In this document: positions 1 through 8,200 of the stretch, one piece after another | Layout of the letters: each line of letters begins with the position of its first letter | Numbering within the stretch: the stretch's first letter is position 1 | Virus record (IMG/VR): IMGVR_UViG_3300009008_001351 | Coordinates: 1-20,225 of that record | Reading direction: 5' to 3' (one strand) | DNA from: a virus | DNA length: 20,225 nt | The notes under the pieces: model-generated | Databases searched by the model: none | Told to the model about the DNA's origin: nothing | What the model saw: the letters and a program-made list of their open reading frames with translations, nothing else | Translations under genes and position numbers: made by a program

Positions 1-3
1 CCC

Positions 4-1461
4 ATGCCCGACGACACCAAGAAGTCCGCCGACCCCCTCGACATGCTCAAGGGGCGGGTCAAGCTCGACCCGGAGCCGCTGGAGAAGGCGCGCGGCTACA
101 CCGTGGGGACCATCCGCCAGTGGAAGGGCGGGAGCTACCAGAAGCAGGCAGATGGAAGCTGGAAGCCGGCACCGGGGGCCAAGCCGAAGGCCAAGGGCGG
201 CGGCTCGCCGGAGCGTGGACCCGCCAGCCGGAGGCTCCGCGAAGCCAAGCGGTCGCCCGCCGACGAGAAGGCCAGCCACACCGCTGTCCAGGCCCACAAG
301 GAGGCCCCGGAGGCGCTGGCGACCGTCGCGGCTGAGTTCAACGCCACTGGCGACTTGCCTGGAAGCGCCTTCTTGTGGTGGGAGGACAGCGGCTTGCCCT
401 TGGTGCGCCGTGGCTCGCTGACCAGCGCCCAGATGTCGGAGGTGCTGGCGATGGAGATGCTGGGCGAGGACTACAGCGAGAGGGGCTGGTCCGCGATCCG
501 TGAGCAGCCCACCGACACCATCAAGCGCATGGCCGCGCACATCAACAAGCTGAAGCAGACCAAGAAGTCCGAAGCGCCGACCTTCCGCATCGGCGGGGTG
601 ACCTACGCGCGGGAGAGCTACGTCGAGCCGCCTCACCTCAGCGGCAACCCCGGCATGAAGCTGCGCGGGGGCAAGAAGAAGGGCAAGTTCGGGAAGCAGT
701 CGGAGGCGGAGGCGTACGCGGACAACGCGGACAAGTCCCTGGAGCCGATGGAGAAGGCCAAGGGCTACCCCACCGGCACGATCCGCCAGTGGAGGGGCGG
801 CCCCCACCAGAAGCAGGCGGACGGAAGCTGGAAGCCGGTGAAGGGGGGCAAGGGCAAGACCGCCAAGCCGAAGAAGAAGCTCGCGAAGCTGGCGTTCTCT
901 GCTGACCCGCCCGCGAAGGTGGCTGCGGCGGTGGCTCAGGTCGAGGGCGGCAAGAAGATGGACAAGCTCATCGATGGGTGGTGGGTGGTCTCCAACCACC
1001 CCGATTGGATCGAGGTCCAGGCGGGGGAGGCCAACATCGAGTTTACTGCGGGGCAGGCTCGCGCGTTCCACGGCGAGTACGATCCGGTGGAGTGGGCCAG
1101 GGAGGGCTACGTTCCTCCGCACTTCACGTTCGGGCGCGACAAGGGGACTTGGTTTGCCGACTACGGCGAGGAAGGGTTCACCAACACCTTCGCTCACGGC
1201 AACAGCTTTGCTGAGGTGTGGCGCGCGGCCCACGCCAAGTACAGCAGCGCCACGAAGTCGCAGCGTCCCCCTGCTCGCATCGGGTCTGTGACCTACGTGC
1301 GGGAGGAGTACGCCGAGCCGCCTCACCTCAGCGGCAACCCCGGCATGAAGCTGGCGAACGTCGTTGAGGGCCACGTCACCGTCGAGGACGGCGGGCCTGC
1401 TACGGTGGGTGGCGTGCGGCGCATGGCCCCCGGACTGGAAGCCTGGGCCAACAAGGAGTAG
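4..1461 (+). CDS. Two-unit GTVRxW-module protein of unknown function (5' end uncertain)
   Basis: A 485-residue hydrophilic, Lys/Gly-rich protein built as two similar halves. Each half opens with the module seen in two other proteins here (residues 28-55 and 251-279: G-Y-x-x-G-T-I-R-Q-W, then Q-K-Q-A-D-G-S-W-K-P). Each half ends with a second motif, V-T-Y-x-R-E-x-Y followed by E-P-P-H-L-S-G-N-P-G-M-K-L (residues 208-220 and 438-450). The parts between differ: the first is helical and charged, the second richer in aromatic residues (around residues 322-400). I recognise no enzyme family. It sits directly upstream of the portal gene, and its terminal bases carry the portal ribosome binding site, so it belongs to the head operon. 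Shared modules with the giant proteins downstream suggest a virion-associated or packaged accessory protein (inference). The ATG begins 3 bases into the window, so the true start could be upstream. Confidence 0.75.
   Translation: MPDDTKKSADPLDMLKGRVKLDPEPLEKARGYTVGTIRQWKGGSYQKQADGSWKPAPGAKPKAKGGGSPERGPASRRLREAKRSPADEKASHTAVQAHKEAPEALATVAAEFNATGDLPGSAFLWWEDSGLPLVRRGSLTSAQMSEVLAMEMLGEDYSERGWSAIREQPTDTIKRMAAHINKLKQTKKSEAPTFRIGGVTYARESYVEPPHLSGNPGMKLRGGKKKGKFGKQSEAEAYADNADKSLEPMEKAKGYPTGTIRQWRGGPHQKQADGSWKPVKGGKGKTAKPKKKLAKLAFSADPPAKVAAAVAQVEGGKKMDKLIDGWWVVSNHPDWIEVQAGEANIEFTAGQARAFHGEYDPVEWAREGYVPPHFTFGRDKGTWFADYGEEGFTNTFAHGNSFAEVWRAAHAKYSSATKSQRPPARIGSVTYVREEYAEPPHLSGNPGMKLANVVEGHVTVEDGGPATVGGVRRMAPGLEAWANKE
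624..663 (+). repeat. 40-bp direct repeat, copy 1 (inside the first CDS)
   Basis: This 40-base stretch is identical to 1314-1353. The copies are 690 bases (230 codons) apart, so they are in frame and encode the same E-P-P-H-L-S-G-N-P-G-M-K-L motif. Identity at the third codon positions as well suggests a recent duplication or gene conversion. Confidence 0.9.
1314..1353 (+). repeat. 40-bp direct repeat, copy 2 (inside the first CDS)
   Basis: Exact copy of 624-663. Identity breaks off on both sides: one mismatch just upstream, and the sequences diverge completely after the shared Leu codon. Protein similarity continues upstream through the V-T-Y-x-R-E motif. Confidence 0.9.
1453..1458 (+). promoter_or_regulatory. 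Ribosome binding site of the portal gene
   Basis: AAGGAG lies 9 bases before the GTG at 1468 and overlaps the last codons of the upstream gene. It supports the GTG start and shows that portal translation is tied to the preceding reading frame. Confidence 0.7.
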
Positions 1462-1467
1462 CAGCCC

Positions 1468-3186
1468 GTGGCGATCCGTGACGACCTCCGGCGAATCGGT
1501 GAAGCAGCGCGCGTCGCGGCCACCGCCCGTGTTCGGGCTGGGCTCGATGCCGCTGCGGTTCGCGTGGAGCAGTTCGCGGACGGGCAGCGGGTCCGCGAGG
1601 TGGACAACCGCCTAGAGAAGGCAGCCGCCCAGGCGATCCGCTCTGGCAACGACGGCAACCACGACTTCGATGACCCGAAGGGGATCAGGTTCGACCCCTT
1701 CGACCTCGTCGCCGTGATGGGGTACCGCGACCGACCCTCCGCCATGACCTTCGCCGCCATGGAGACCGTGGGGACCACCGTCCCCGTGGTCGCTGACATC
1801 ATCCGCACCCGCGTCAATCAGGTGTGCATGTTCGTGCAGCGCCCAGAGAACCGGCACGGGTCGGGCTTTGAAGTCCGCCTCCGCGACCGTGGCAAGAAGA
1901 TGAGCAAGGCGGCGGAGAAGAAGGCGGAGGAGCTTCAGCGCCAGATGCTGAACTGCGGGCTGCCCGACCCCAACCGGGGCGGCTACCCCAACGACCCGCT
2001 GCTCACCTTCGCCAAGAAGTCCATCGCGGACACCCTGACCTTCGACCAGTGGTGCTGGGAGATCGTCCCCGACCGCAAGGGCAACCCCGCCTACTTCTGC
2101 ACCCTGGACCCGTCCACCATCAGGCTGGTGGACCCTGGCCTGCGCGCCCCCGACGACCCGTTCGCCGTACAGGTGGTCCACGGCTCCATCGTGTCCGACT
2201 TCACCCAGGACGAGTTGGCCTTCTGCGTCCGCAACCCGCGCTCCGGCATCCGCTCCTTCGGGTACGGGCTGTCGGAGACTGAGTCGCTGGTGCGCGAGGT
2301 CACCGGGATGCTCTGGGGCATCGAGTACAACCGCTCCTTCTTCAAGAACGGAGCGGCGAGCAAGGGCATCCTCAACTTCAAGGGCACGATCCCCGACCGC
2401 CACCTCCAGGCGTTCCGCCGCCAGTGGTACGCCATGGTCTCCGGCGTCCACAACGCTTGGCGCACGCCCATCACGAACGCGGAGGAGTTGCAATGGATCA
2501 ACATGCAGCTTTCCAACCGCGACATGGAGTACAGCGCGTGGCTGGACTGGCTCATCAAGGTGGCCTGCGCCCGCTTCCAGATCGCCCCGGAGGAGGTCAA
2601 CTTCAGCTACGGCAACGCCGGCCAGTCCCAGGCGATGGGGCAGCCCTCCATCGAGGAGAAGCTGAAGGCGTCGCGTGACCTGGGCCTGCGCCCCCTGGTG
2701 CGGTTCTTCTTCGACCAGTTGAACCGCCACTACCTGTGGGCGGTGGACGAGGACTTTGAGTCGGTCCCGGTCGGGCTGGACGAGAAGGGCGAGCAGGCTG
2801 AGGCGGAACTCCTCCAGCAGTTGACCTCCTTCGCCATGACCATCAACGAGGCCCGCGAGGTGCTTGAGCTTGAGCCGCTGGACGAGGACAAGGGCGGCGA
2901 GGTCATCGCCAACCCGACGTGGCTCCAGTACGTCCAGGCCAAGGAGCAGGCTGCCATGATGGGTGGCATGGGCGGCGAGGGCATGGAGGAGGGCATGGGG
3001 GACGACGGTGGCTTCGGCTACGACGACGATGAAGATGCCGGAGAATCGCCCTTCTCCGTTGACGCCCCCGGCCAGGAGGGCGAAGATTCCTACGAGCCTG
3101 CTGCTGCGAAGTCGGTGACGGGCCTTGAAACACGCGGTCGGAAGCGAAAGCGACAAGTCCGCCGCCAATACGAGGTCATCACCTGA
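1468..3186 (+). CDS. Phage portal protein (HK97-type-like)
   Basis: A 572-residue portal protein, the dodecameric ring at one vertex of a phage head through which DNA is packaged and ejected. The core around residues 120-460 has the expected features: the F-x-x-W-C-W-E-I-V strand with a following L-D-P-S-T-I-R element, the D-E-L-A-F-C-V-R-N-P-R segment, a Y-G-x-S-E-T-E-S-L helix, the F-F-K-N-G-A-A-S-K-G-I-L strand, and a late helix (W-L-D-W-L-I-K-V-A-C-A-R-F) followed by I-A-P-E-E-V. The arrangement resembles the phage_portal family of HK97-like phages. The C-terminal tail (from about residue 490) is Met/Gly-rich, then strongly acidic, and ends in a basic patch (R-G-R-K-R-K-R). The GTG start is chosen for its AAGGAG site. 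No terminase gene precedes it in the window. Confidence 0.88.
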   Translation: MAIRDDLRRIGEAARVAATARVRAGLDAAAVRVEQFADGQRVREVDNRLEKAAAQAIRSGNDGNHDFDDPKGIRFDPFDLVAVMGYRDRPSAMTFAAMETVGTTVPVVADIIRTRVNQVCMFVQRPENRHGSGFEVRLRDRGKKMSKAAEKKAEELQRQMLNCGLPDPNRGGYPNDPLLTFAKKSIADTLTFDQWCWEIVPDRKGNPAYFCTLDPSTIRLVDPGLRAPDDPFAVQVVHGSIVSDFTQDELAFCVRNPRSGIRSFGYGLSETESLVREVTGMLWGIEYNRSFFKNGAASKGILNFKGTIPDRHLQAFRRQWYAMVSGVHNAWRTPITNAEELQWINMQLSNRDMEYSAWLDWLIKVACARFQIAPEEVNFSYGNAGQSQAMGQPSIEEKLKASRDLGLRPLVRFFFDQLNRHYLWAVDEDFESVPVGLDEKGEQAEAELLQQLTSFAMTINEAREVLELEPLDEDKGGEVIANPTWLQYVQAKEQAAMMGGMGGEGMEEGMGDDGGFGYDDDEDAGESPFSVDAPGQEGEDSYEPAAAKSVTGLETRGRKRKRQVRRQYEVIT

Positions 3187-3194
3187 CCGCCACT

Positions 3195-3198
3195 GGAG
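3195..3198 (+). promoter_or_regulatory. Ribosome binding site of the 191-residue protein gene
   Basis: GGAG lies 9 bases before the ATG at 3208, in the 21-base gap after the portal stop. It selects this ATG over the overlapping alternative frame that opens at 3201. Confidence 0.6.
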
Positions 3199-3207
3199 AG
3201 ATGCAAA

Positions 3208-3783
3208 ATGGGTGCTCCCGCGATTCTCGACGCCAACGCCGTCCCCGTCCTCGACATGCTCAACGAGCTTTCGACCTACTTCCGCAACCGCATCATCGGT
3301 GGCATCCCGGTGTTCAGCGACGGCGGCAACACCGCGCAGACCACGGGTGCCAACGGCGTCCCCGTCTTGGACATCGACGCCGCCGCGTCGTCGTTCAGCT
3401 TCCTCATCGACGGGCAGCTTCACCAGCTTTCCGACGCCGCTGCGAACATCGACTCCGACGCGGGTGCCGCCGTCCTGTTCGGCGCGACCTCCGGTGTCGG
3501 CATCATGGTGACCATCGTCGCGGAGTCGGGCACCGACAACGACACCCCGGCGTGGTTCATGGCGGTCGGTGGCGTGGGGACCCCCGCAAGCGCCGCCGTC
3601 CAGGCCACGGACGCCGCCATCACGGCTTCCCTGGGCCACAGCAACTGGCTGCGGGTCGCCAACTTCCTGTACAACCGCGACGGCGATGTGAGCTTCGTCA
3701 CCCTGTCCGACTTCGACACGTCCGTCCAGGCGATGCCCGACCCCCAGAAGTTCGGCGTCCAGTTCGCCCTGGCCGACGTGTAG
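3208..3783 (+). CDS. Unrecognised probable virion protein between portal and minor head genes
   Basis: A 191-residue, Ala/Gly/Val/Asp-rich protein with few lysines and no signal peptide or membrane helix. It looks beta-rich, alternating short hydrophobic strands (F-S-F-L-I-D-G, G-I-M-V-T-I-V-A-E, W-F-M-A-V-G-G-V-G) with small-residue turns, the composition common in phage surface or decoration proteins. An internal near-repeat occurs: A-N-A-V-P-V-L-D-M near the N terminus and A-N-G-V-P-V-L-D-I around residues 49-57. The position between portal and MuF genes supports a head role, for example decoration or fibre protein. It is short for a major capsid protein and lacks recognisable HK97-fold features. 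The family is not identified; a structural role is inferred from position and composition. Confidence 0.7.
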   Translation: MGAPAILDANAVPVLDMLNELSTYFRNRIIGGIPVFSDGGNTAQTTGANGVPVLDIDAAASSFSFLIDGQLHQLSDAAANIDSDAGAAVLFGATSGVGIMVTIVAESGTDNDTPAWFMAVGGVGTPASAAVQATDAAITASLGHSNWLRVANFLYNRDGDVSFVTLSDFDTSVQAMPDPQKFGVQFALADV

Positions 3784-3786
3784 CTG

Positions 3787-4080
3787 ATGCGGCTGCGGGT
3801 CGAAGGAGCGCCAGGAGAACTGGCCTCCCGACCGGCAGACGCCCTGGACGCGCTCGCCAAGGCAGCGCGTCTGGACGGTGCCGACGACGACTGGCTGGAG
3901 AAGGCCCGTGCGGGCCTCCCGGTCGATCACGATGCGCGGTACCCGTTCATCGAGGAACTGGTGGAGGAGGCGGTGGACACCTACCGCCTCCTCCTCGTTT
4001 CGCTCCAAGAGAAGGCTCTCGCGGTGCTCGACGCCCGCATCAAGCCTGCCGTAGCGGAGCAGCTTGACCAGCTTCCGTGA
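3787..4080 (+). CDS. Small unrecognised head-region protein
   Basis: A 97-residue protein with a mostly helical, acidic sequence (L-D-A-L-A-K-A-A-R-L, then F-I-E-E-L-V-E-E-A-V-D-T-Y-R-L-L-L and a C-terminal A-V-L-D-A-R-I-K-P-A-V-A-E-Q-L-D-Q-L). The ATG is the first start after the previous stop, only 3 bases downstream in the same frame. No ribosome binding site is visible, so translation is probably coupled. Its stop overlaps the next gene's GTG (GTGA). The size and location would suit a head assembly accessory protein, but no family can be named. Confidence 0.6.
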   Translation: MRLRVEGAPGELASRPADALDALAKAARLDGADDDWLEKARAGLPVDHDARYPFIEELVEEAVDTYRLLLVSLQEKALAVLDARIKPAVAEQLDQLP

Positions 4081-4280
4081 GCGACCGCGTCAAGGAGGGT
4101 GTGAAGCCACCTCCCCCTCCTCCTCCCCGCGCACTCGCTGAGTGCCCCTGCGGCTACGCCAGCCCCCCAGATGCAGCCCGCTGCCGCAAGTGCCGCCGCC
4201 CGTTCGGTGAGCCGCCTACGGCGAAGGCCGCACCCGCGCCCATGCTGTACGCTGACTGGTACTACGGCATCTACAGATGA
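4077..4280 (+). CDS. Small zinc-ribbon-like protein with polyproline stretch
   Basis: A 67-residue protein with seven consecutive prolines at residues 11-17. A four-cysteine cluster follows at C23, C25, C36 and C39 (C-x-C...C-x-x-C), which resembles a small zinc ribbon. The GTG start overlaps the upstream stop (GTGA), and the stop overlaps the next ATG (ATGA), so it is locked into a translationally coupled set with the minor head gene. The C-terminal tail is aromatic (Y-A-D-W-Y-Y-G-I-Y-R). Zinc binding is inferred from the cysteine spacing. It might be an adaptor for a head or packaged protein; no function can be assigned. Confidence 0.6.
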   Translation: MSDRVKEGVKPPPPPPPRALAECPCGYASPPDAARCRKCRRPFGEPPTAKAAPAPMLYADWYYGIYR

Positions 4281-5242
4281 TTCTCGACCCCACCACGGCG
4301 GCTGAACTCAACCAGCTTGCCGCCGACCACCACACCGCCCTGCTGGTGAACCTGTTCGGTGAGGACGTGGTCCCCAAGGCGACCGTGGACCGCTTGCGGG
4401 CTCTGGGGCTCCTGGGGGCCTCAGAGGGCTACCCAGGCACCCTGAAGGCCGCGCACTCCTTCGGACTCGTCCTGGCGGCTCTGGAGGACCCTCTGGGGGG
4501 CTCTAGCCTCAGCCTCGCGGAGGTCCGCGCCAAGCTCGCCGCCCACCCGGTCCCCAGGACCGCTGTCGAGGTGCTGTCGGCCCAGGATGCGGCGCTGCGC
4601 GGGGCCACCGCCATTCGGGGGCTGGGGAACAAGGTGGGGGCGCACCTCGACCACACGCTCATCGAGGCCGACGCCGGCCTCCGCCGCGATATGCGCGACC
4701 TGATCAGAGATGCCGTGGGGGCGAAGTACGGCGACGCCGACGCCCAGGCACGCCTCAGCGCCCGTGCGGGGGACCGTGGCCTGGACCCGGAGTTCTTCGA
4801 CGGCGCGTTCCGCAACACGGTGCGCGAGGTCGCCTCCGACATCGGCCACGCCTCCGGTGACTGGGCCCGTGACCTCCAGCGGATCGCTCAGACGGAGTCG
4901 CACAACGCGATGCAGCACGGCATGGCGGAGCACTTCAAGGAGCAACTGAAGGGACAGCCGGTCCTCGTCTACAAGTCGATCCGGCCCACCGCCTGCAAGC
5001 ATTGCGTCCGGTTCCACACTGATGCCGCCGGCAACCCCCGCATCTTCCTGCTGAGCGACTTGGAGGCCAACGGGACCAACGTGGGCCGCAAGACGGCGGC
5101 GTGGCAGCCCGTGGTCGGCTCCGTTCACCCCTGGTGCGCCTGCCAGCTTGTCCGCGTCCCCCGGTTCCTTGAGATGCCCGCTGCGTGGATGCCAGGGGAG
5201 TCCGCGCCCACCGTCGTCAACGCCGAAGGCGTGGTGGTGTGA
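4277..5242 (+). CDS. Phage minor head / head morphogenesis protein (Mu F / SPP1 gp7 type)
   Basis: A 321-residue protein whose C-terminal half carries the MuF signature: a helix with R-I-A-Q-T-E-S-H-N-A (around residues 208-217), then Y-K-S-I-R-P-T-A-C-K-H-C with two cysteines, and a terminal H-P-W-C-A-C-Q-L segment equivalent to the family's HPxCxC motif (near residue 285). MuF-type proteins are minor head components needed for head assembly and are thought to stay with the portal and DNA. The N-terminal half is helical and not diagnostic. The ATG overlaps the previous stop (ATGA). Unlike MuF-toxin fusions known in other phages, no toxin domain is attached here, but an ART-containing gene starts 28 bases downstream. 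The family call is strong. Confidence 0.85.
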   Translation: MILDPTTAAELNQLAADHHTALLVNLFGEDVVPKATVDRLRALGLLGASEGYPGTLKAAHSFGLVLAALEDPLGGSSLSLAEVRAKLAAHPVPRTAVEVLSAQDAALRGATAIRGLGNKVGAHLDHTLIEADAGLRRDMRDLIRDAVGAKYGDADAQARLSARAGDRGLDPEFFDGAFRNTVREVASDIGHASGDWARDLQRIAQTESHNAMQHGMAEHFKEQLKGQPVLVYKSIRPTACKHCVRFHTDAAGNPRIFLLSDLEANGTNVGRKTAAWQPVVGSVHPWCACQLVRVPRFLEMPAAWMPGESAPTVVNAEGVVV

Positions 5243-5270
5243 ACGCTGGGTGACCGCTAACCTACGGCGG

Positions 5271-8200
5271 ATGATCACCCACGAAGAAGTCGCCAAGGGG
5301 CGAGGCTACCCGGTCGGCACGGTGCGGAACTGGCGTACTGGGCCTCATCGCAAGCGAGCAGACGGCACGTGGGAGCCGGTGACCCCGGCGGTGCGTGTGT
5401 CGTCGCGCAAGCCCAAGCCCAACAAGCAGCCCAACGGCAAGTGGAAGCCCGTCAAGACGCCGTCCAAGCCCAAGCCCAAGGCGAAGTCCCTCCTGTTCGA
5501 CCCCCGCCGCGTGGCGGAACTGTCGCTGAAGCCGGTGGACCCCGACGCCCACTACGATCCGGCGGTGGGCGGAGAAGGCAATCAGGACTACGCCTCCTGG
5601 CCGGAGATCCCGATCAAGGCGCTGGAGAAGGCCCGCAAGGCGCTGGGGACGACCGGGAAGCACTTCGCCTCGCCCAAGAACAAGGTGGAACTGGCGCTGA
5701 TGACGGCGGTCACGCTGTGGACCAACGGTCACGTCGCCGCCGTCCGCGACCCCGACAACTACGACGCCACCAAGGCCGCTGAGTCCATCGTTGACGGAGC
5801 CGGGAGGTTCTTCCTGCCTCCGGGGATGCCCCGCGAAGCCTACGAGGCGGCGGGCCCGCTGCTGAGGCGACTCGCCGCCGCCTCCCCGAAGCAGGAGGTC
5901 TACCGGGGGCTCGTCGTCAAGAAGGCCAGGGAGGTGGAGGCGGTGGACCGCCTCATCGAAGCGGCCAAGGCCGGCTACAAGCCGGAGTTCGACGTGCGCG
6001 GGATCGCCTCCTTCACCCTCACACCGGCTATCGCAAATCGGTTCGCGTCCATCAGCATGGCTGAGAACCACGTCCAGCCCCAGGGTGGGGTGTGGCGGCG
6101 GCTGGTCCTGACCACGGAGGCCCCTGGCGTCTACGTGGGCGACCTCTCCCGCTACAACGCGGAGGCGGAGGTGGTGTGCGCGCTCGACAAGGTCCGGGTG
6201 ACCGGAGTCTCGACCAAGGGCGACGGCATCATCCTCCAGTGCGAGCCGGTGCTGGAGAAGGGCGAGTCCATGGCAGGCTTCCAGCGCATCCTCGACCGCG
6301 CCTTGAACGAGCGTCTGTCGCGCCGTGAGGACGACGCCGACCTCAACAAGGCCAAGGGCTTCCCGGTCGGCACCGTCCGCAAGTGGGGCGACGGCAAGAG
6401 CTACAAGAAGCAGGCGAACGGCAAGTGGAAGCCGGTCATCCAGCCCCCCAAGGCGACCCTGGTGAACTCCGTGGACCGCATCCTGTCGCTCATCGTCAAG
6501 GACGATGGCAGCGGCTGGGCGGGCACGGTGGCCCTGTATGGCGCTGACGTGGTCTACGAGCAGGACGGTGTCCTCATGGGGCTCCGGGTGACGCCTTCGG
6601 CCCACGTCGTCCGCAAGCCCGTCCAGCGCCTGCCACTCCGCGTTGCCAGCGGCGACCCCAAGAAGTGGGTCAAGGACTCGCTGGCTCCCAAGGGGCTCCT
6701 GTACAACGGTCGCATCACGCCTAGGGCGCAGGCGCTGGTGAAGAAGCTCGACTCCTTCGCCTACCCCGCGACCGTGGAGGAGTTGGGGAGGAAGCACGTC
6801 ACGGAGGCACAGCGCGGCATCAAGCACCTCGATGAGGCCATGACGGTCGGGCCCACCGCCATGACGGACGACGACCTCTCCAGCTTGAAGGTGGTCAACG
6901 GGCGCTTGATGCAGACCAGAACGAACTTCGACGGCGAGGCGGACCACTACCTCGTCACGGGGTCGCGGGACGTGCTCCTCCGCGTGCTGTCCTTCATGGA
7001 GAAGCGCTCAGGCGCTTTCCAGACCAAGGTCATCCTCAAGGGCTTCAAGGAGCTTGATGCGCTCGACCCGGACGGGCTGATGGAGGTGGCTGCCGCCACC
7101 CGCCGGGACCACCCCGACGAGATGTCTCCCGCTGAACTCGCGTTCCTGGCGGCTGCGACGCTGTGGACCAACGGCCACGTGGCAGCCGTCCGCGACCCCA
7201 GCATCTTCGACCCAGAGCGCGCCCGCGCCGTGATCGGGGTCAGTCAGTTCAAGGTGCGGGAGCCCACGCAGGCGATCTACAGCGCATCACGCAGGACCCT
7301 CCAGCGCCTCGCCCAGATCGAGGAGGTGCGCGAGCCCGTGTTCCGTGGCCTCCGCCTCCCCAAGGATGAGTACGACCGCCTCGTCGCCGCCGCCAAGAAG
7401 GGGGAGCAGCCGGAGTTCGATATGCGCGGGCTGGCGTCGTTCACCCTGCACGTGGAGAACGCCACCGACTTCGCCAGCTACGGCGCAAAGCCAGTTGGTC
7501 TATTCGCCCCCGTTGACGGGTCATCGGTCCCCGTCGTCCTGACCTCGCGCAAGCCGCTCAAGGGCTTCGACGTGCGCGACTTCTCGATTCACGATGAAGG
7601 CGAGGTGGTGACCGCCCTGGAGACCGTGAAGGTGGTCGTCGCGGCTCCCCCGCGCACCGTGAGTGATGCGCCGACGCTTCTCATCTTCGACCCGGTCAAG
7701 TACGCCCCCGTCAGCAAGGCCAAGATGCAGTTCCCCGGTATCCAGCGCGCCCTTGATGAAGCCTTCGACCAGCCCCTCCACAAGCCCAAGCCCAAGCCCA
7801 CCCTGAGCAAGGGGAAGAAGTTCCCTCCAGGCACGGTGCGCCAGTGGCAGGACGGCAAGCAGTACATCAAGCGCGCCAACGGCGACTGGGAGCCCGTCCA
7901 CCCCGGAGCACGCAAGCCCGCCGTCCCCCGCACCACCAAGCACGAAGGCACCCGCAAGGACGGCACCAAGTACACCTCGTACCGCCGCTCCCCGGAGCAG
8001 GTAGCCGAAGCATTACGCCGCAAGAACGAGCGGGTCGCGCATCTGGAGAAGCGCCTCCTGACCGTCCAGCGCAAGATGAAGGTGGACGGCCCCACCAACC
8101 AGTCCGCGCTGTGCCTGTGGGTGATGCAGGACACGGGGATGCGCGTGGGTGGAGGCAAGGACGGACACGGGAAAACGAAGGGCAAGCGCACCTACGGGAC

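Noticed and set aside
624-1353. Could the 40-bp repeat be part of a CRISPR array or an attachment site?
   Set aside because: There are only two copies, 690 bases apart, both in frame within a coding sequence; no spacer pattern or integrase is present.
1612-4008. Long reverse-strand open frame (798 codons) opposite the portal and neighbouring genes, and similar long reverse frames at 5262-6947, 8605-10083, 10126-11646, 16153-17676 and 18100-19980
   Set aside because: They mirror well-supported + strand genes. In very GC-rich DNA the opposite strand rarely has stops, and their translations (His/Val/Leu/Arg-rich) show no domain motifs.
3125-4067. Overlapping + strand frames at 3125-3511 and 3201-4067
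   Set aside because: Their translations are Arg/Pro/Ser/His-rich and unpatterned, whereas the 3208-3783 frame has a ribosome binding site and normal protein composition.
5148-5270. Upstream extension of the ART-topoisomerase gene to 5148
   Set aside because: The extra 41 residues lie mostly inside the minor head gene in another frame and look non-coding. The ATG at 5271 directly precedes the first conserved module.
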